A model generated the notes under the pieces. It made no database searches. It saw nothing but the letters and a program-made list of their open reading frames with translations, and was not told the origin of the DNA. DNA of 64,000 nt. Origin: Pseudomonadota bacterium (GTDB taxonomy: Bacteria > Pseudomonadota > Alphaproteobacteria > Acetobacterales > Acetobacteraceae). Location: contig JAJZNE010000137.1 of NCBI GenBank assembly GCA_021847995.1, positions 1 to 64,000 of the forward strand. The letters run 5' to 3'. The translations under genes were made by a program, and so were the position numbers. This document shows, in pieces, positions 8,628-16,638 of this stretch (the stretch's first letter is position 1; every line of letters begins with the position of its first letter).

Positions 8628-8641
8628 TTGATTCACATCAA
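8628..8641. promoter_or_regulatory. FNR/Anr-type binding site
   Basis: TTGATTCACATCAA matches the consensus TTGAT-N4-ATCAA exactly, and the dyad extends one more base pair on each side. It lies 68 bp before the ATG of the Rid-family gene in a 116 bp intergenic region, which is compatible with activation near -40. Such sites bind Crp/Fnr-family regulators that respond to oxygen or nitric oxide. The regulator itself is not in this window. Confidence 0.7.
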
Positions 8642-8709
8642 AGCGCCGGGCGGGAGGGCGGCGTAACCGCCACGCCTGACCTGCCTGCCCCCCGCCGGAG
8701 AATGAGTGC

Positions 8710-9870
8710 ATGCCGACCCACGACGGACTCGCTTGGCGCAGCTTCCGTGGCGATTCCGGCGATGCGGAACATTCCATTATCGTCTCGGCCCCGCCCGACC
8801 TGCCGTTCGCGCGCCAGCTGGACGCGCTGGCCCAGCGCTATGCCGAGGCGGTGCAGTCCCTGCGGCTCGATCCGTCGAGCGCCGTGTTCCGCCGCTTCTT
8901 CCTGAGCGACGCCGCCAATCAGGCGGCCGCCCTGCGCGGCAGCGGCCTGTTTTCGGAACCGCTGGAAAGTCCGGTCGCCACCTCCATCGTCCAGCAGCCG
9001 CCCCTGCCGGGCGGGCGCATCGCGCTCCATGCCTACCATATCGAAAGCGACGAGGCGCTGACGAAGCGGGAGCTGGCGCCTGGCCACATGCTGCTGGAAA
9101 AGCGCGGCCTGGGGCATCTGTGGAGCACGCGGCTGTGCTCATCGCTGACCCAGCGGCAGCTTTCCGCGTCGGCGCAGACGCACGAGATGTTCGGCAAGCT
9201 GATCCAGACGCTCGCCGACAATGGCGGGACGCTGGCCGACAACTGTGTACGCACCTGGATCTACGTCAAGGATGTCGATGTCTTCTATCAGGAGATGGCG
9301 GAAGCACGCAGCGAGCTGTTCGCCCGTCACGGCCTGCTGCCGGAGACGCATTACCTGGCGAGCACCGGCATCGAGGGCGCCTGTGCGCACCGCTATGACG
9401 TGGTGCTGATGGACGCCTATTCGATCTTCGGCCTGCTGCCCGAGCAGGTCACGTACCTGAACGACTTTGCCCGCCTGTGCGCGACCAGGGATTATGGCAT
9501 CACCTTCGAGCGCGGCACCCGCATCGGCTACGCCGACCGCGCCCATGCCCTGATTTCCGGCACGGCCAGCATCGATGCCGCCGGACAGGTGGTGCATGTC
9601 GGCAACGTGGAGCGGCAGCTTGGGCGCGCGCTCGACAACGTTGCCGCGCTGCTTCGTGCCGGGGGCGCGGAACCGGAGTCGTTGCAGCATCTTCTGGTCT
9701 ATCTGCGCGATCCCGCCGACCAGCAGCGGATTGTGGCGATCCTTGCCGAACGTTTCCCGGACGTGCCCTGCCTTCTCCTCCGCGGGGCGGTGTGCCGCCC
9801 GGAATGGCTGGTGGAAGTCGAGGGCAATGCCTGTGTTGCGCAGCACGCACCCGACCTTCCCGCCTTCTGA
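8710..9870 (+). CDS. Two-domain Rid (YjgF/YER057c/UK114) family protein
   Basis: This 386-residue protein is about three times the length of RidA and appears to hold two Rid-fold halves. The N-terminal half has AVFRRFFLSDAANQ and the VQQPPLPGGRIALHAYHI segment typical of long Rid-family hydrolases. The C-terminal half has ALISGTASIDAAGQVVHVGNVERQLGRALDNVAALL, which is also reminiscent of chorismatase-type Rid proteins. Rid proteins hydrolyse reactive enamines/imines, while long members can act on chorismate; the activity here is unknown. It heads a set with two 2OG-Fe(II) oxygenases and sits downstream of a perfect FNR-type site. No secretion signal is visible. Confidence 0.75.
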   Translation: MPTHDGLAWRSFRGDSGDAEHSIIVSAPPDLPFARQLDALAQRYAEAVQSLRLDPSSAVFRRFFLSDAANQAAALRGSGLFSEPLESPVATSIVQQPPLPGGRIALHAYHIESDEALTKRELAPGHMLLEKRGLGHLWSTRLCSSLTQRQLSASAQTHEMFGKLIQTLADNGGTLADNCVRTWIYVKDVDVFYQEMAEARSELFARHGLLPETHYLASTGIEGACAHRYDVVLMDAYSIFGLLPEQVTYLNDFARLCATRDYGITFERGTRIGYADRAHALISGTASIDAAGQVVHVGNVERQLGRALDNVAALLRAGGAEPESLQHLLVYLRDPADQQRIVAILAERFPDVPCLLLRGAVCRPEWLVEVEGNACVAQHAPDLPAF

Positions 9871-9900
9871 GCAAGCCGCTTGCCGCGGCAGGAGCGAACC

Positions 9901-10590
9901 ATGCAGGACAGCAACGTGAAGCTCGGCATGCTCGACGAAGCGGCGATTGCCGCATGCGAGCTGCACCATGATCCGTACGACTACGCCTTCGTGCCGCAGG
10001 CGCTGCCGGCGCGGCTGAAGCAGGAGGTGCTGGCCGACGCGCCGCCGATTCCCGACCGCGGCAGCTACGCGCTGCCCGACCTGCAGTATGGCACGATGTT
10101 CGCCGCAGTGGTGCAGGATCTGCTGAGCGTCCGGTTCCGCCAACTGGTGGAGGCGAAGTTCGACATCGACCTCTCCGGCCGGCCACCCTGCATCGTCATG
10201 ATGGGCAACACCAGCGGCCACTACAACGAGGGTTATGCGCATCCCGACAGCCGGCACAAGATCGTCACCGTGCTGCTCGGCCTGTCGCGCGAATGGCCGT
10301 ATGAGCGCGGCCGGCTGCGTGTTCTGCGCAGCCCCGACCGCGACAACTACGCCTTCGAGTTCGCGCCGGAATTCGGCCGCATGCTGATGTTCCGCGTCAG
10401 CAGCCATTCCTGGCACGGCTTCCTGCCGCAGAAGGGTCAGCGCATGAGCCTGCAGCTGTGCTATGTCGATTCCGAGTGGTACGTGCGCAAGGAATACATG
10501 CGCCACCGTCTCAGCGCGCATGCCAAGTCGGTGCCGTTGCTCCGCCGCGTGATCGACTGGGCACCAAGGCGCCTGTCGGGCGGCGGCTGA
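9901..10590 (+). CDS. 2OG-Fe(II) dioxygenase family protein, copy 1
   Basis: This 229-residue protein has the double-stranded beta-helix facial triad: HPD (H114, D116) in NEGYAHPDSRHK, and the distal His in SSHSWHGF (H172), followed by R181 in QRMSLQLCY, the probable 2-oxoglutarate anchor. The layout resembles prolyl 4-hydroxylase-type enzymes that hydroxylate protein or peptide side chains. The start ATG at 9901 follows GGCAGGAGCGAACC. Its stop overlaps the next gene as TGATG. Two more enzymes of this class lie within 6 kb, near a repeat- and proline-rich secreted protein that could be a common substrate. Free metabolites remain possible substrates. Confidence 0.82.
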   Translation: MQDSNVKLGMLDEAAIAACELHHDPYDYAFVPQALPARLKQEVLADAPPIPDRGSYALPDLQYGTMFAAVVQDLLSVRFRQLVEAKFDIDLSGRPPCIVMMGNTSGHYNEGYAHPDSRHKIVTVLLGLSREWPYERGRLRVLRSPDRDNYAFEFAPEFGRMLMFRVSSHSWHGFLPQKGQRMSLQLCYVDSEWYVRKEYMRHRLSAHAKSVPLLRRVIDWAPRRLSGGG

Positions 10591-11267
10591 TGGAGTACCC
10601 GCCGCTGCCCACGACCGCCGAGGTCGCGGCACAATTCCGCACCGCGCTGCACGGCGCCGAGCGTGCAGACCGGCCCTACCGGCACTGGAAGCTGCGGGAC
10701 GTGTTCCCGCGCGATCTCTGCACCGGCATCCTGACCCTGCCGATCGCCCCGCCCCTGCTGGGCGAGACCGACGGCACGCGCGCGAGCTACAACGCCGCGC
10801 GCTGCTTCATCACGCCGGCGCTGCGCGCGCGGTTCCCGACCTGCGAGGTGCTTGCCGCCGCCCTGCAGCTTCCGGCGGTGGCAGCAGCACTCGCCGCGAC
10901 GCTCGCGGTGCCGGTCGCGGGCAGCTTCCTGCGCATGGAATACATCCAGGACATCGACGGCGCCTGGCTGGAGCCGCACCGCGACATCCCGGAAAAGCTG
11001 TTTTCGATGGTGGTCTATCTGTTCACCGGCCCCGACGCGGCCAACTGGGGCACCGACATCTACGATGCCGAACGGCGCTGGGTCGGCCGCTCCGCCGGGA
11101 CGTTCGATTCGGCCGTCATCTTCGTCCCCGGCCCCGACACCTGGCATGGCTTCGAGAAGCGCCGGATCAACGGGGTGCGGCGGCTGATGGAGATCAACTA
11201 CGTCCGCCCCACCTGGCGCGACCGTGACCAGCTCGCCGCGCCAGAAAGCCCGATCCAGGTCGGGTAG
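10590..11267 (+). CDS. 2OG-Fe(II) dioxygenase family protein, copy 2
   Basis: This 225-residue protein has a second, diverged 2OG oxygenase core: HRD (H130, D132) in WLEPHRDIPEKLFSMVVYL, distal His H186 in PGPDTWHGFEKR, and an Arg pair near 197 in GVRRLMEINYV. The two neighbouring enzymes are too different to be a recent duplication. The start overlaps the upstream stop by one base (TGATG), so the two are translated as a pair. The protein has no signal peptide and should act in the cytoplasm on a small molecule or a pre-export peptide. Confidence 0.82.
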   Translation: MEYPPLPTTAEVAAQFRTALHGAERADRPYRHWKLRDVFPRDLCTGILTLPIAPPLLGETDGTRASYNAARCFITPALRARFPTCEVLAAALQLPAVAAALAATLAVPVAGSFLRMEYIQDIDGAWLEPHRDIPEKLFSMVVYLFTGPDAANWGTDIYDAERRWVGRSAGTFDSAVIFVPGPDTWHGFEKRRINGVRRLMEINYVRPTWRDRDQLAAPESPIQVG

Positions 11268-11281
11268 CCGCCGCCCGCCAA

Positions 11282-11294
11282 CCGGGCAACCCGG
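11282..11294. terminator. Small hairpin between convergent genes
   Basis: CCGGGCAACCCGG forms a 5 bp G/C stem with a 3-base loop in the 29 bp gap between the convergent 2OG oxygenase and ribonucleotide reductase stops. It could act as a weak bidirectional terminator. No U-tract follows on either strand, so support is modest. Confidence 0.3.
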
Positions 11295-11296
11295 CA

Positions 11297-13717
11297 TCAG
11301 ATCGGGCAGGCGCCGGCGGCGCATTCCAGATGCACCGCGTCCACGCCTTCCTCCCGCTCCGTCGTTGCGTCGATCGCCGCGGTGATGGCGGCGAAGCGTT
11401 CCGCCGACACATCCTCCTCCGGCAGGTATTCATAGCCGAGCAGATGGTCCGGCCGCATCGGCAGCACCGCGCAGCAGCGCACAAGCGGCTGCTCCGCCAG
11501 GACGATCGCGCGGAAGGCATCGAGCGTCACGCGGTCGGTTGCGATCTTGAGGGTGTAGCTCACCTGGTTGCCCTGCGCGGCACCGATCCAGTGACGCTCC
11601 AGCAGGCGCAGCCAGTGATAATGCTCCTGTGGCGTCGCCTCCGGCGCCGTCAGCAGGTTTCCGTCGAGGCCGAGGCGCAGGAGCAGTGCTTCGGTCGGGA
11701 AGCCGACGATGCTCATGCCTGGAAACCCGTGCAGCGTGCGCACCGGATAGCCCTGCCGCGCACAGGCGGGGAGCAGCGGATCGGCATCCGCCGGCCAGGT
11801 GCCGTCGGCGGCACGCGTGCCGCGGAACTGCACCCAGCGCAGATAGCGCCGCCGTGCCGGCAGATGCGCACCTTCGCTCAGACCGAACAGCTTGCTGGTG
11901 GTACCGGCGGGCTTCACGGTCGTCACCGTCACCGGCTCGGCCAGCCCGAGTTCGGCAGCATAGGCCGCGGCCTCCCGCTTGGCGGTCTCGGAGAGCTGCG
12001 CCAGCATGGCCCAGAACGGCGCCGCCCGCGTCTCGTCGAGCAGGTCGCGGAAGCCGAGGCCGAAGCGCATCCACGCCCATTCATGCAGGCCGGTGGGGCC
12101 GATTCCCATGCGGTTGGTGCGTGCCACTTCCTCGGCATAGAGCGCGTCCATGCGGTTCGCGCGCATCAGGAAGCGCACGCCGAGCCGCACCGCATCGGCC
12201 ACCCGCGCATCCCACAGCGCGGCGGCGGCGCGCGGCGGCGCGCCCGGGGGGAAGGCGTCGAAGGGCAGCGGGCAGGCGAGCAGCGGGGCGAAATCGGCGA
12301 TCACGCAATACCCGCCGGTGACGTGCAGCGCGATCTCGCCGCACGGATTGGTGGTGACGGGGAAGCAGGCCGACGCCGCCTGGCGGGAGAGCTGGGCGAT
12401 CAGGCCGGATGCGTCATCGACCCAATAGCGCGCGCTGCGCAGATCGCGACCGTCCTCGTGGACGGGCTTGTGCCAGGCGAAGCGAGTGCGGTGATCCTCC
12501 AGCGCGTCACCGTTGACGAACCCCGGCTCCCCGTTGGCGTAGGCGCAACGGGTGGCCTCGGCGAACACCGCCTCGGCGTGGCGGGCCAGTTCGGCACTGC
12601 GCGCGGGGTGCCGCGGCGCGGAATTGTCCGCAGCGCGCTGCAACGCCCAGAAGGTGCGGTCCACCATCACCGAATGGTTCGCGGTCCACAGGCCGCCGTC
12701 GGATTTGGCGCGGATGAAGCGCAGCACACCGGGATCGCGCCACGATTTGGTCGCCATCCGCGCCGACCGCCGTGCGCCGCCGACCTGAACTTCCATCGAC
12801 AGATAATGGTCCACGAGCAGCGCCTGTTCCCACGGCTGGAACAGATCGCCGGCCGGATCGCGGGCGCGGGCGGGCGCGATCACATGGTGCAGCAGGTTGA
12901 GGAAGGCGCGCAGCAGCGACAGCGGCCCCGACGCCGGCCGCCCCTGCATGCCGCGGATCGGCGCGCCGGCCGGGCGGACATCGCTGAGGTCAAGCAGCAG
13001 CGTCACCCCACGTTCGCGCCGGAATGCCATCGCCTCCAGCACCTCGACGGCCTTCGCCCACCCCTCGCGGCTGTCGGCGACACGGTGGTAGCGCGAAGCT
13101 GCCGGCGCCTCGGCCGGGTCGGTGAGCAGGCAGGCATCAAGACGCCGCAGCGCGGCCTGCGGATCAGCGGCGTCGAGCGTCGCGGCAAAGCGTTCCCGGG
13201 CCGCCGCATCGGCCGGGAAGTCGGGATGCGTGGGGGCGAGGCAGACGCGCAGATCGGGCGCCATCGCCCAGTCCACCGCGATCAGGTCGTCGTCATAGGA
13301 GCGCCCGACGCCGGAGCCGTTCATCAGCAGGTAGAACTTGGCGAAGGACGTGATGGCGGTGGCGCAGTTGGTGAACACCTCCATGTTGCGGGTCGGCTGG
13401 TCGGCATCGCCGTGCTGCAGATGCCGCCCGGAGGTGAGCAGCGCGCCGCTGGCGATGGCGTTGCGCAGCCGCGCCTGCTCCACCGCCGCCGCGGCGGCCT
13501 GCGCCGGCCCGAGCAAGGCGATGTTGCCGGCGGCCACCCGGTCGGCGACCCGCCCGAAATCCTCTGCATCCGCGGGGCGGAAAATCGTGCGGCGGGCAAC
13601 GGCGAGACCCATGCCGGAGTCGAGCGGCCGAGCCGGCAACGGCGCAGTACCGAACGCGGTCCCGGGCACGGCAGGCGCGGCCGGGCGATCGTGGGCCACC
13701 GGAAGACCAGCAAGCAT
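11297..13717 (-). CDS. nrdJ: Class II (adenosylcobalamin-dependent) ribonucleotide reductase, monomeric RTPR-like
   Basis: This 806-residue enzyme makes deoxyribonucleotides using adenosylcobalamin and does not need oxygen. The active-site motif TNPCGEIAL gives the thiyl-radical Cys (C459) and Glu (E461). C118 (MEVFTNCATA) and C471 (GGYCVIADF) fit the reducible pair. The C-terminal CAAGACPI (C799, C804) matches the redox shuttle tail of Lactobacillus-type RTPR. GGARRSARMATKSW and TVKPAGTTSKLFGLSEGAH are further family blocks. It is single on the minus strand, embedded between two rightward groups containing 2OG oxygenases. No N-terminal ATP-cone is evident. An NrdR-like box lies upstream; no cobalamin riboswitch was recognised. 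Confidence 0.85.
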   Translation of the reverse strand: MLAGLPVAHDRPAAPAVPGTAFGTAPLPARPLDSGMGLAVARRTIFRPADAEDFGRVADRVAAGNIALLGPAQAAAAAVEQARLRNAIASGALLTSGRHLQHGDADQPTRNMEVFTNCATAITSFAKFYLLMNGSGVGRSYDDDLIAVDWAMAPDLRVCLAPTHPDFPADAAARERFAATLDAADPQAALRRLDACLLTDPAEAPAASRYHRVADSREGWAKAVEVLEAMAFRRERGVTLLLDLSDVRPAGAPIRGMQGRPASGPLSLLRAFLNLLHHVIAPARARDPAGDLFQPWEQALLVDHYLSMEVQVGGARRSARMATKSWRDPGVLRFIRAKSDGGLWTANHSVMVDRTFWALQRAADNSAPRHPARSAELARHAEAVFAEATRCAYANGEPGFVNGDALEDHRTRFAWHKPVHEDGRDLRSARYWVDDASGLIAQLSRQAASACFPVTTNPCGEIALHVTGGYCVIADFAPLLACPLPFDAFPPGAPPRAAAALWDARVADAVRLGVRFLMRANRMDALYAEEVARTNRMGIGPTGLHEWAWMRFGLGFRDLLDETRAAPFWAMLAQLSETAKREAAAYAAELGLAEPVTVTTVKPAGTTSKLFGLSEGAHLPARRRYLRWVQFRGTRAADGTWPADADPLLPACARQGYPVRTLHGFPGMSIVGFPTEALLLRLGLDGNLLTAPEATPQEHYHWLRLLERHWIGAAQGNQVSYTLKIATDRVTLDAFRAIVLAEQPLVRCCAVLPMRPDHLLGYEYLPEEDVSAERFAAITAAIDATTEREEGVDAVHLECAAGACPI

Positions 13718-13767
13718 CGGCGATTCCTTCGGGGTTCGCTACATCTTGTCCAATCTGGCCAAATTTT

Positions 13768-13783
13768 ACACCATATATAGCAT
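13768..13783. promoter_or_regulatory. NrdR-like box upstream of nrdJ
   Basis: ACACCATATATAGCAT agrees with the NrdR consensus ACACNATATATNGTGT at all but two of the defined positions. It sits 51 bp upstream of the nrdJ start, in one of the few A/T-rich stretches of the region. NrdR usually binds two such boxes about 31 bp apart. A convincing second box was not found, so the site may be partial or weak. It also lies 146 bp from the divergent repeat-protein gene. Confidence 0.5.
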
Positions 13784-13928
13784 CCTGGCTGCCTTGCGCG
13801 CGGCTCATGGGCATCGGCACGGAACGATCGTGTGCGGGGCGATGCGCCCGCGGGGCCGCAGGCCGGTTCGAAACGCTTGCGCTTTCCTTGTGGTACAGGT
13901 ACGGTTGGCGCCAGTTCGAGGGGCGGCG

Positions 13929-14522
13929 ATGGAACAGGGCGACATTCCGGAACTGCTGCTGGCCAGCGTGGATCAGACCCGCCGCGCCTTCGTGCGCCGG
14001 CTGGTCATCGGCAGCGGATTCGCCAGCCCGCTCGTCTCCTCCTTCACCATGGGTGGCAGCGCGCAGGCGCAAGGCCTGAGTCCCCGCCCGGGAGGGCCGC
14101 TTCTGGGCAATATCGGCGGCCCGGCCCGGGGCAATATCGGCGGCCCGCTCAGCGGCAATCTGATCACTCCTATCAAATCCAACATCCACGGCCCCAAAAA
14201 GGGCAATATCGGCAGCCCGCTCGGGGGCAATCTGACATCGCCGATCACTGTACCGTCCCCGTCGCCCCCGCCGTCACCATCGCCTGTTCCGTCCCCCGCG
14301 CCTTCCCCATCACCGCCGCCCGCTCCGCCACCCGCGCCGTCCCCCGGATCGACGCCGCCTTCCGGGCCCGGTCCGTCCGGTGCTGTCCCCGAGCCGGCGA
14401 CCGCGCTCCTGCTCGGCAGCGGCGTTGCGCTGGCCGGCGGCGCGGTGCTGGCGCAGCGGGTGCGCGCCCGCGTCCGGCAAATGCTGGAAAAATGGGCCGA
14501 CGACGGGGACACCACGTCCTAG
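13929..14522 (+). CDS. Octapeptide-repeat protein with twin-arginine leader and PEP-CTERM-like anchor
   Basis: I do not recognise this 197-residue protein as a described family. Residues 18-48 form a twin-arginine-like signal (TRRAFVRRLVIGSGF, ending AQAQG). Residues 60-107 are six consecutive 8-residue repeats with consensus [GS]N[IL]x[GST]Pxx. Residues 108-150 form a Pro/Ser-rich linker of (S/A)P and PPP blocks. Residues 153-183 are VPEPATALLLGSGVALAGG followed by an Arg-rich tail, close to the PEP-CTERM sorting signal, although here a further 14 residues follow. The likely fate is export and envelope anchoring. The next gene overlaps it, and a third 2OG oxygenase follows. No exosortase gene is in the window. 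The ribosome-binding site is GAGGGGCGGCG. Confidence 0.75.
   Translation: MEQGDIPELLLASVDQTRRAFVRRLVIGSGFASPLVSSFTMGGSAQAQGLSPRPGGPLLGNIGGPARGNIGGPLSGNLITPIKSNIHGPKKGNIGSPLGGNLTSPITVPSPSPPPSPSPVPSPAPSPSPPPAPPPAPSPGSTPPSGPGPSGAVPEPATALLLGSGVALAGGAVLAQRVRARVRQMLEKWADDGDTTS
14106..14249 (+). repeat. Six in-frame 24 bp repeats encoding octapeptides
   Basis: Six consecutive 24 bp units encode GNIGGPAR, GNIGGPLS, GNLITPIK, SNIHGPKK, GNIGSPLG and GNLTSPIT. Every unit has Asn at position 2, Ile/Leu at 3 and Pro at 6, with no gaps. The DNA units have diverged more than the peptide pattern, which argues for selection on the protein repeat rather than a recent expansion. Confidence 0.85.
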
Positions 14523-15814
14523 CGCCGCGCTGGGCGGCACGGGCGCTGGTGGCCGTTGCCGTCGCCGTTGCGCTGTCCGGCGTCGCGGTATGGCGGCCAT
14601 GGCGTCCCGCACCCCCCTCCGTTGCCGCGATCGAATGCGCCGTTGCCGCCGGTGACACCGGTTCGGTGCTGCGTCTTGCTGCCGCGCGATTGCGCCGCCG
14701 CGCGGCCGATCCGCCGCTGCTCGATGTGCTCGCCACCGTGTCCGTCGGGCTGATCGAAGATGCGGGTGGCGCCGGCGTGGCACCCGATGTCGCGGCGGCG
14801 GTGCGCACCATCGCGTTCGTGCTGCATGGTGACCTGTCGCAGGGCAGCAGCGGCGCGCGGGTCGCCGAACTGGCCGGCCGGTTCGCGCTGCTGGCCGGCA
14901 ACGACGACATGGGCCTGTCCGACCTGGCGCGGGCCGAGGCGCGCGGCGCCGGGCCGGCCGGGCTCGCCGTTCCCCGCGCGCTCGCGCTGCTGCGTCTGGA
15001 GCGCTTCGCCGAGGCGGTGCAGGCCGCACGGTCCGACGCGACGCTTTCGCCGCCGCACCGCGCCGCGCTGCTGATCCTGCGGGCCCGCGGCGAACTCGGC
15101 CTGTCGCAGGTGGCGGCGGCGCGGGCGAGTCTGCTTGCGGCGCTGGCACTCGACCCCGCCGCGGTCGATGCGGTGGCCCGGCTCGGCCTGCTGGCCCTGT
15201 GGCGGGACCATGATACGGCGGCAGCGGCCGAACTGCTCGGGCATGCCCGCCGCCTCGCCCCCGATGCGGTGCCGACGCTGCGGCTCGCCGGGGAATACGC
15301 CTATGCCACTGGCGATTATGCCGCCAGCGCAGCGGCGTATGGCGCGCTGGCACGAAGCGGCACGGCGGAGGCGTTCGATCCGGTGCCGGCCAGCCTGGGG
15401 GCGGCACGCGCCCTGATCTATGTCGGCGACCTGGCCGGTGCCCGCGCCGCGCTGGATGCCGCGCCGCTGCCGGCCGAGGATCCGTCGCTGCGCTATGATC
15501 GCGCCCTGCTCGCCTATCGCGGCGGCGACTTCAACCAGGCGGTGGCACTGGCGCGTGCGCTCACCTATGTCTGGCGCGACTATCCGCCGCTCGATCTGTT
15601 GCTGGGCGGTGCCCTGCTCGCCGCCGGCTATCCGGCCTCCGCGGCGGCGCGCCTTGGCCATTACGTGGCGCAGTTTCAGGGCGATGCCGCCGCGCGGGGG
15701 CTACTCGACGCCGCGGAGCATGGCGTACCCGCATCGCCGCAGACATTGCAGACAGCCCTTGGCTTTCCCCTCTCGCAGGCCAACGGCAGCACGGACCGGA
15801 GTGGGCCGAGATGA
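14492..15814 (+). CDS. Membrane-anchored tetratricopeptide-repeat protein
   Basis: This 440-residue Ala-rich protein has one N-terminal membrane segment (about 17-33, AARALVAVAVAVALSGVAVW) after basic residues, followed by helical repeats of TPR type through about residue 420. Examples are LRLERFAEAVQAARSDATLSP, AARASLLAALALDPAAVDAVARLGLL and YDRALLAYRGGDFNQAVALARAL. It probably scaffolds a complex at the periplasmic face. The ATG at 14492 overlaps the repeat-protein gene by 31 bp; a GTG at 14549 is an alternative that removes the basic N-terminus. Its stop overlaps the next start (ATGA), so repeat protein, TPR protein and oxygenase look like one operon. Confidence 0.75.
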   Translation: MGRRRGHHVLAPRWAARALVAVAVAVALSGVAVWRPWRPAPPSVAAIECAVAAGDTGSVLRLAAARLRRRAADPPLLDVLATVSVGLIEDAGGAGVAPDVAAAVRTIAFVLHGDLSQGSSGARVAELAGRFALLAGNDDMGLSDLARAEARGAGPAGLAVPRALALLRLERFAEAVQAARSDATLSPPHRAALLILRARGELGLSQVAAARASLLAALALDPAAVDAVARLGLLALWRDHDTAAAAELLGHARRLAPDAVPTLRLAGEYAYATGDYAASAAAYGALARSGTAEAFDPVPASLGAARALIYVGDLAGARAALDAAPLPAEDPSLRYDRALLAYRGGDFNQAVALARALTYVWRDYPPLDLLLGGALLAAGYPASAAARLGHYVAQFQGDAAARGLLDAAEHGVPASPQTLQTALGFPLSQANGSTDRSGPR

Positions 15815-16623
15815 ACGACACGATGGGATCGCAGGCGGTGCAGCTGCGGGTCGAGGCGCTGATGGGCCGCGCGCTCGATACCCTGGAGGCGCTGCTCACC
15901 GATCCGGCACTGCCGGCCGACCGGCGCGCCGAACTCGCGCTCCGTCTGCTCGATATCGCCCTGGTGGGAGAGCCGGGTGCGACGCCGCCCACACCGCCCG
16001 CCGGTCTGCTGCCGGCACGCTGCTTCACCATCCGTGACTTCCTTCCGCCTGACCTGCATGCGGCGGCGGTGACGGCGGCGGAGCAGTTGCGCGACCGCTT
16101 CGTCGCCTCCGGCGTCACCAGCGGCGAGGCCGGCTACCGCCGCTCCCGCGTGCTGTTCGAGGATGCCATGCCGGCGCTCTACCAGGCGATGTGCCAGGAG
16201 ATCGCGACGGCACTGCCGGCGATCGGCACCGCACTTCTGCGGCCCGGCTTCGCCCCCGGCCATGTCGAGATGCAGATGACGGTGCATGGCGACGGCGATT
16301 TCTTCCGGATTCACAATGACAATGCCGGGCCGGAGATCGCGTATCGGGAGATCACCTTCGTCTATTATTTCCTGCTCCGCCAGCCCTGCGGCTTCCACGG
16401 CGGCGCGCTGCGCCTCTATGAGACGATGGCCGCCGAGCCGCCGCACTTCGATCCCGACCGTTACGCCGACATCGTGCCCGAAGACAACATGATCGTGTTC
16501 TTCGACAGCCGCCTGATGCACGAGGTGCTGAAGCTGGACGTTCCCTCCGGCATGTTCGAGGACGCGCGCTTCACCCTCAATGGCTGGCTGCACGCACGGC
16601 GCCCGGCGGCGCCGGCGGGGTAA
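15811..16623 (+). CDS. 2OG-Fe(II) dioxygenase family protein, copy 3
   Basis: This 270-residue protein has a helical N-terminal part (1-60) followed by a 2OG oxygenase domain of prolyl 4-hydroxylase type. The triad is HND (H168, D170) in FFRIHNDNAGPEIAYREITFVYYFL and H237 in DSRLMHEVLKL, with R253 in DARFTLNGWLH as the probable 2-oxoglutarate ligand. GGALRLYE is the usual strand between them. It is coupled to the TPR gene by an ATGA overlap. The operon position next to the octapeptide-repeat protein makes that protein its first candidate substrate, with Pro or Asn as targets. This is inferred, not shown. Confidence 0.84.
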   Translation: MNDTMGSQAVQLRVEALMGRALDTLEALLTDPALPADRRAELALRLLDIALVGEPGATPPTPPAGLLPARCFTIRDFLPPDLHAAAVTAAEQLRDRFVASGVTSGEAGYRRSRVLFEDAMPALYQAMCQEIATALPAIGTALLRPGFAPGHVEMQMTVHGDGDFFRIHNDNAGPEIAYREITFVYYFLLRQPCGFHGGALRLYETMAAEPPHFDPDRYADIVPEDNMIVFFDSRLMHEVLKLDVPSGMFEDARFTLNGWLHARRPAAPAG

Positions 16624-16638
16624 GCCCCCGCATCTGGC

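Noticed and set aside
13718-13928. Cobalamin riboswitch upstream of nrdJ
   Set aside because: No B12-box-like conserved sequence was recognised in the short 211 bp region; the NrdR-like box is the only recognisable element.
13929-14522. Octapeptide protein as a collagen-like or ice-binding protein
   Set aside because: The repeat period is 8 with Asn-Ile/Leu and a single Pro, not the Gly-x-y triplets of collagen; no Thr-x-Thr pattern of ice-binding repeats is present.
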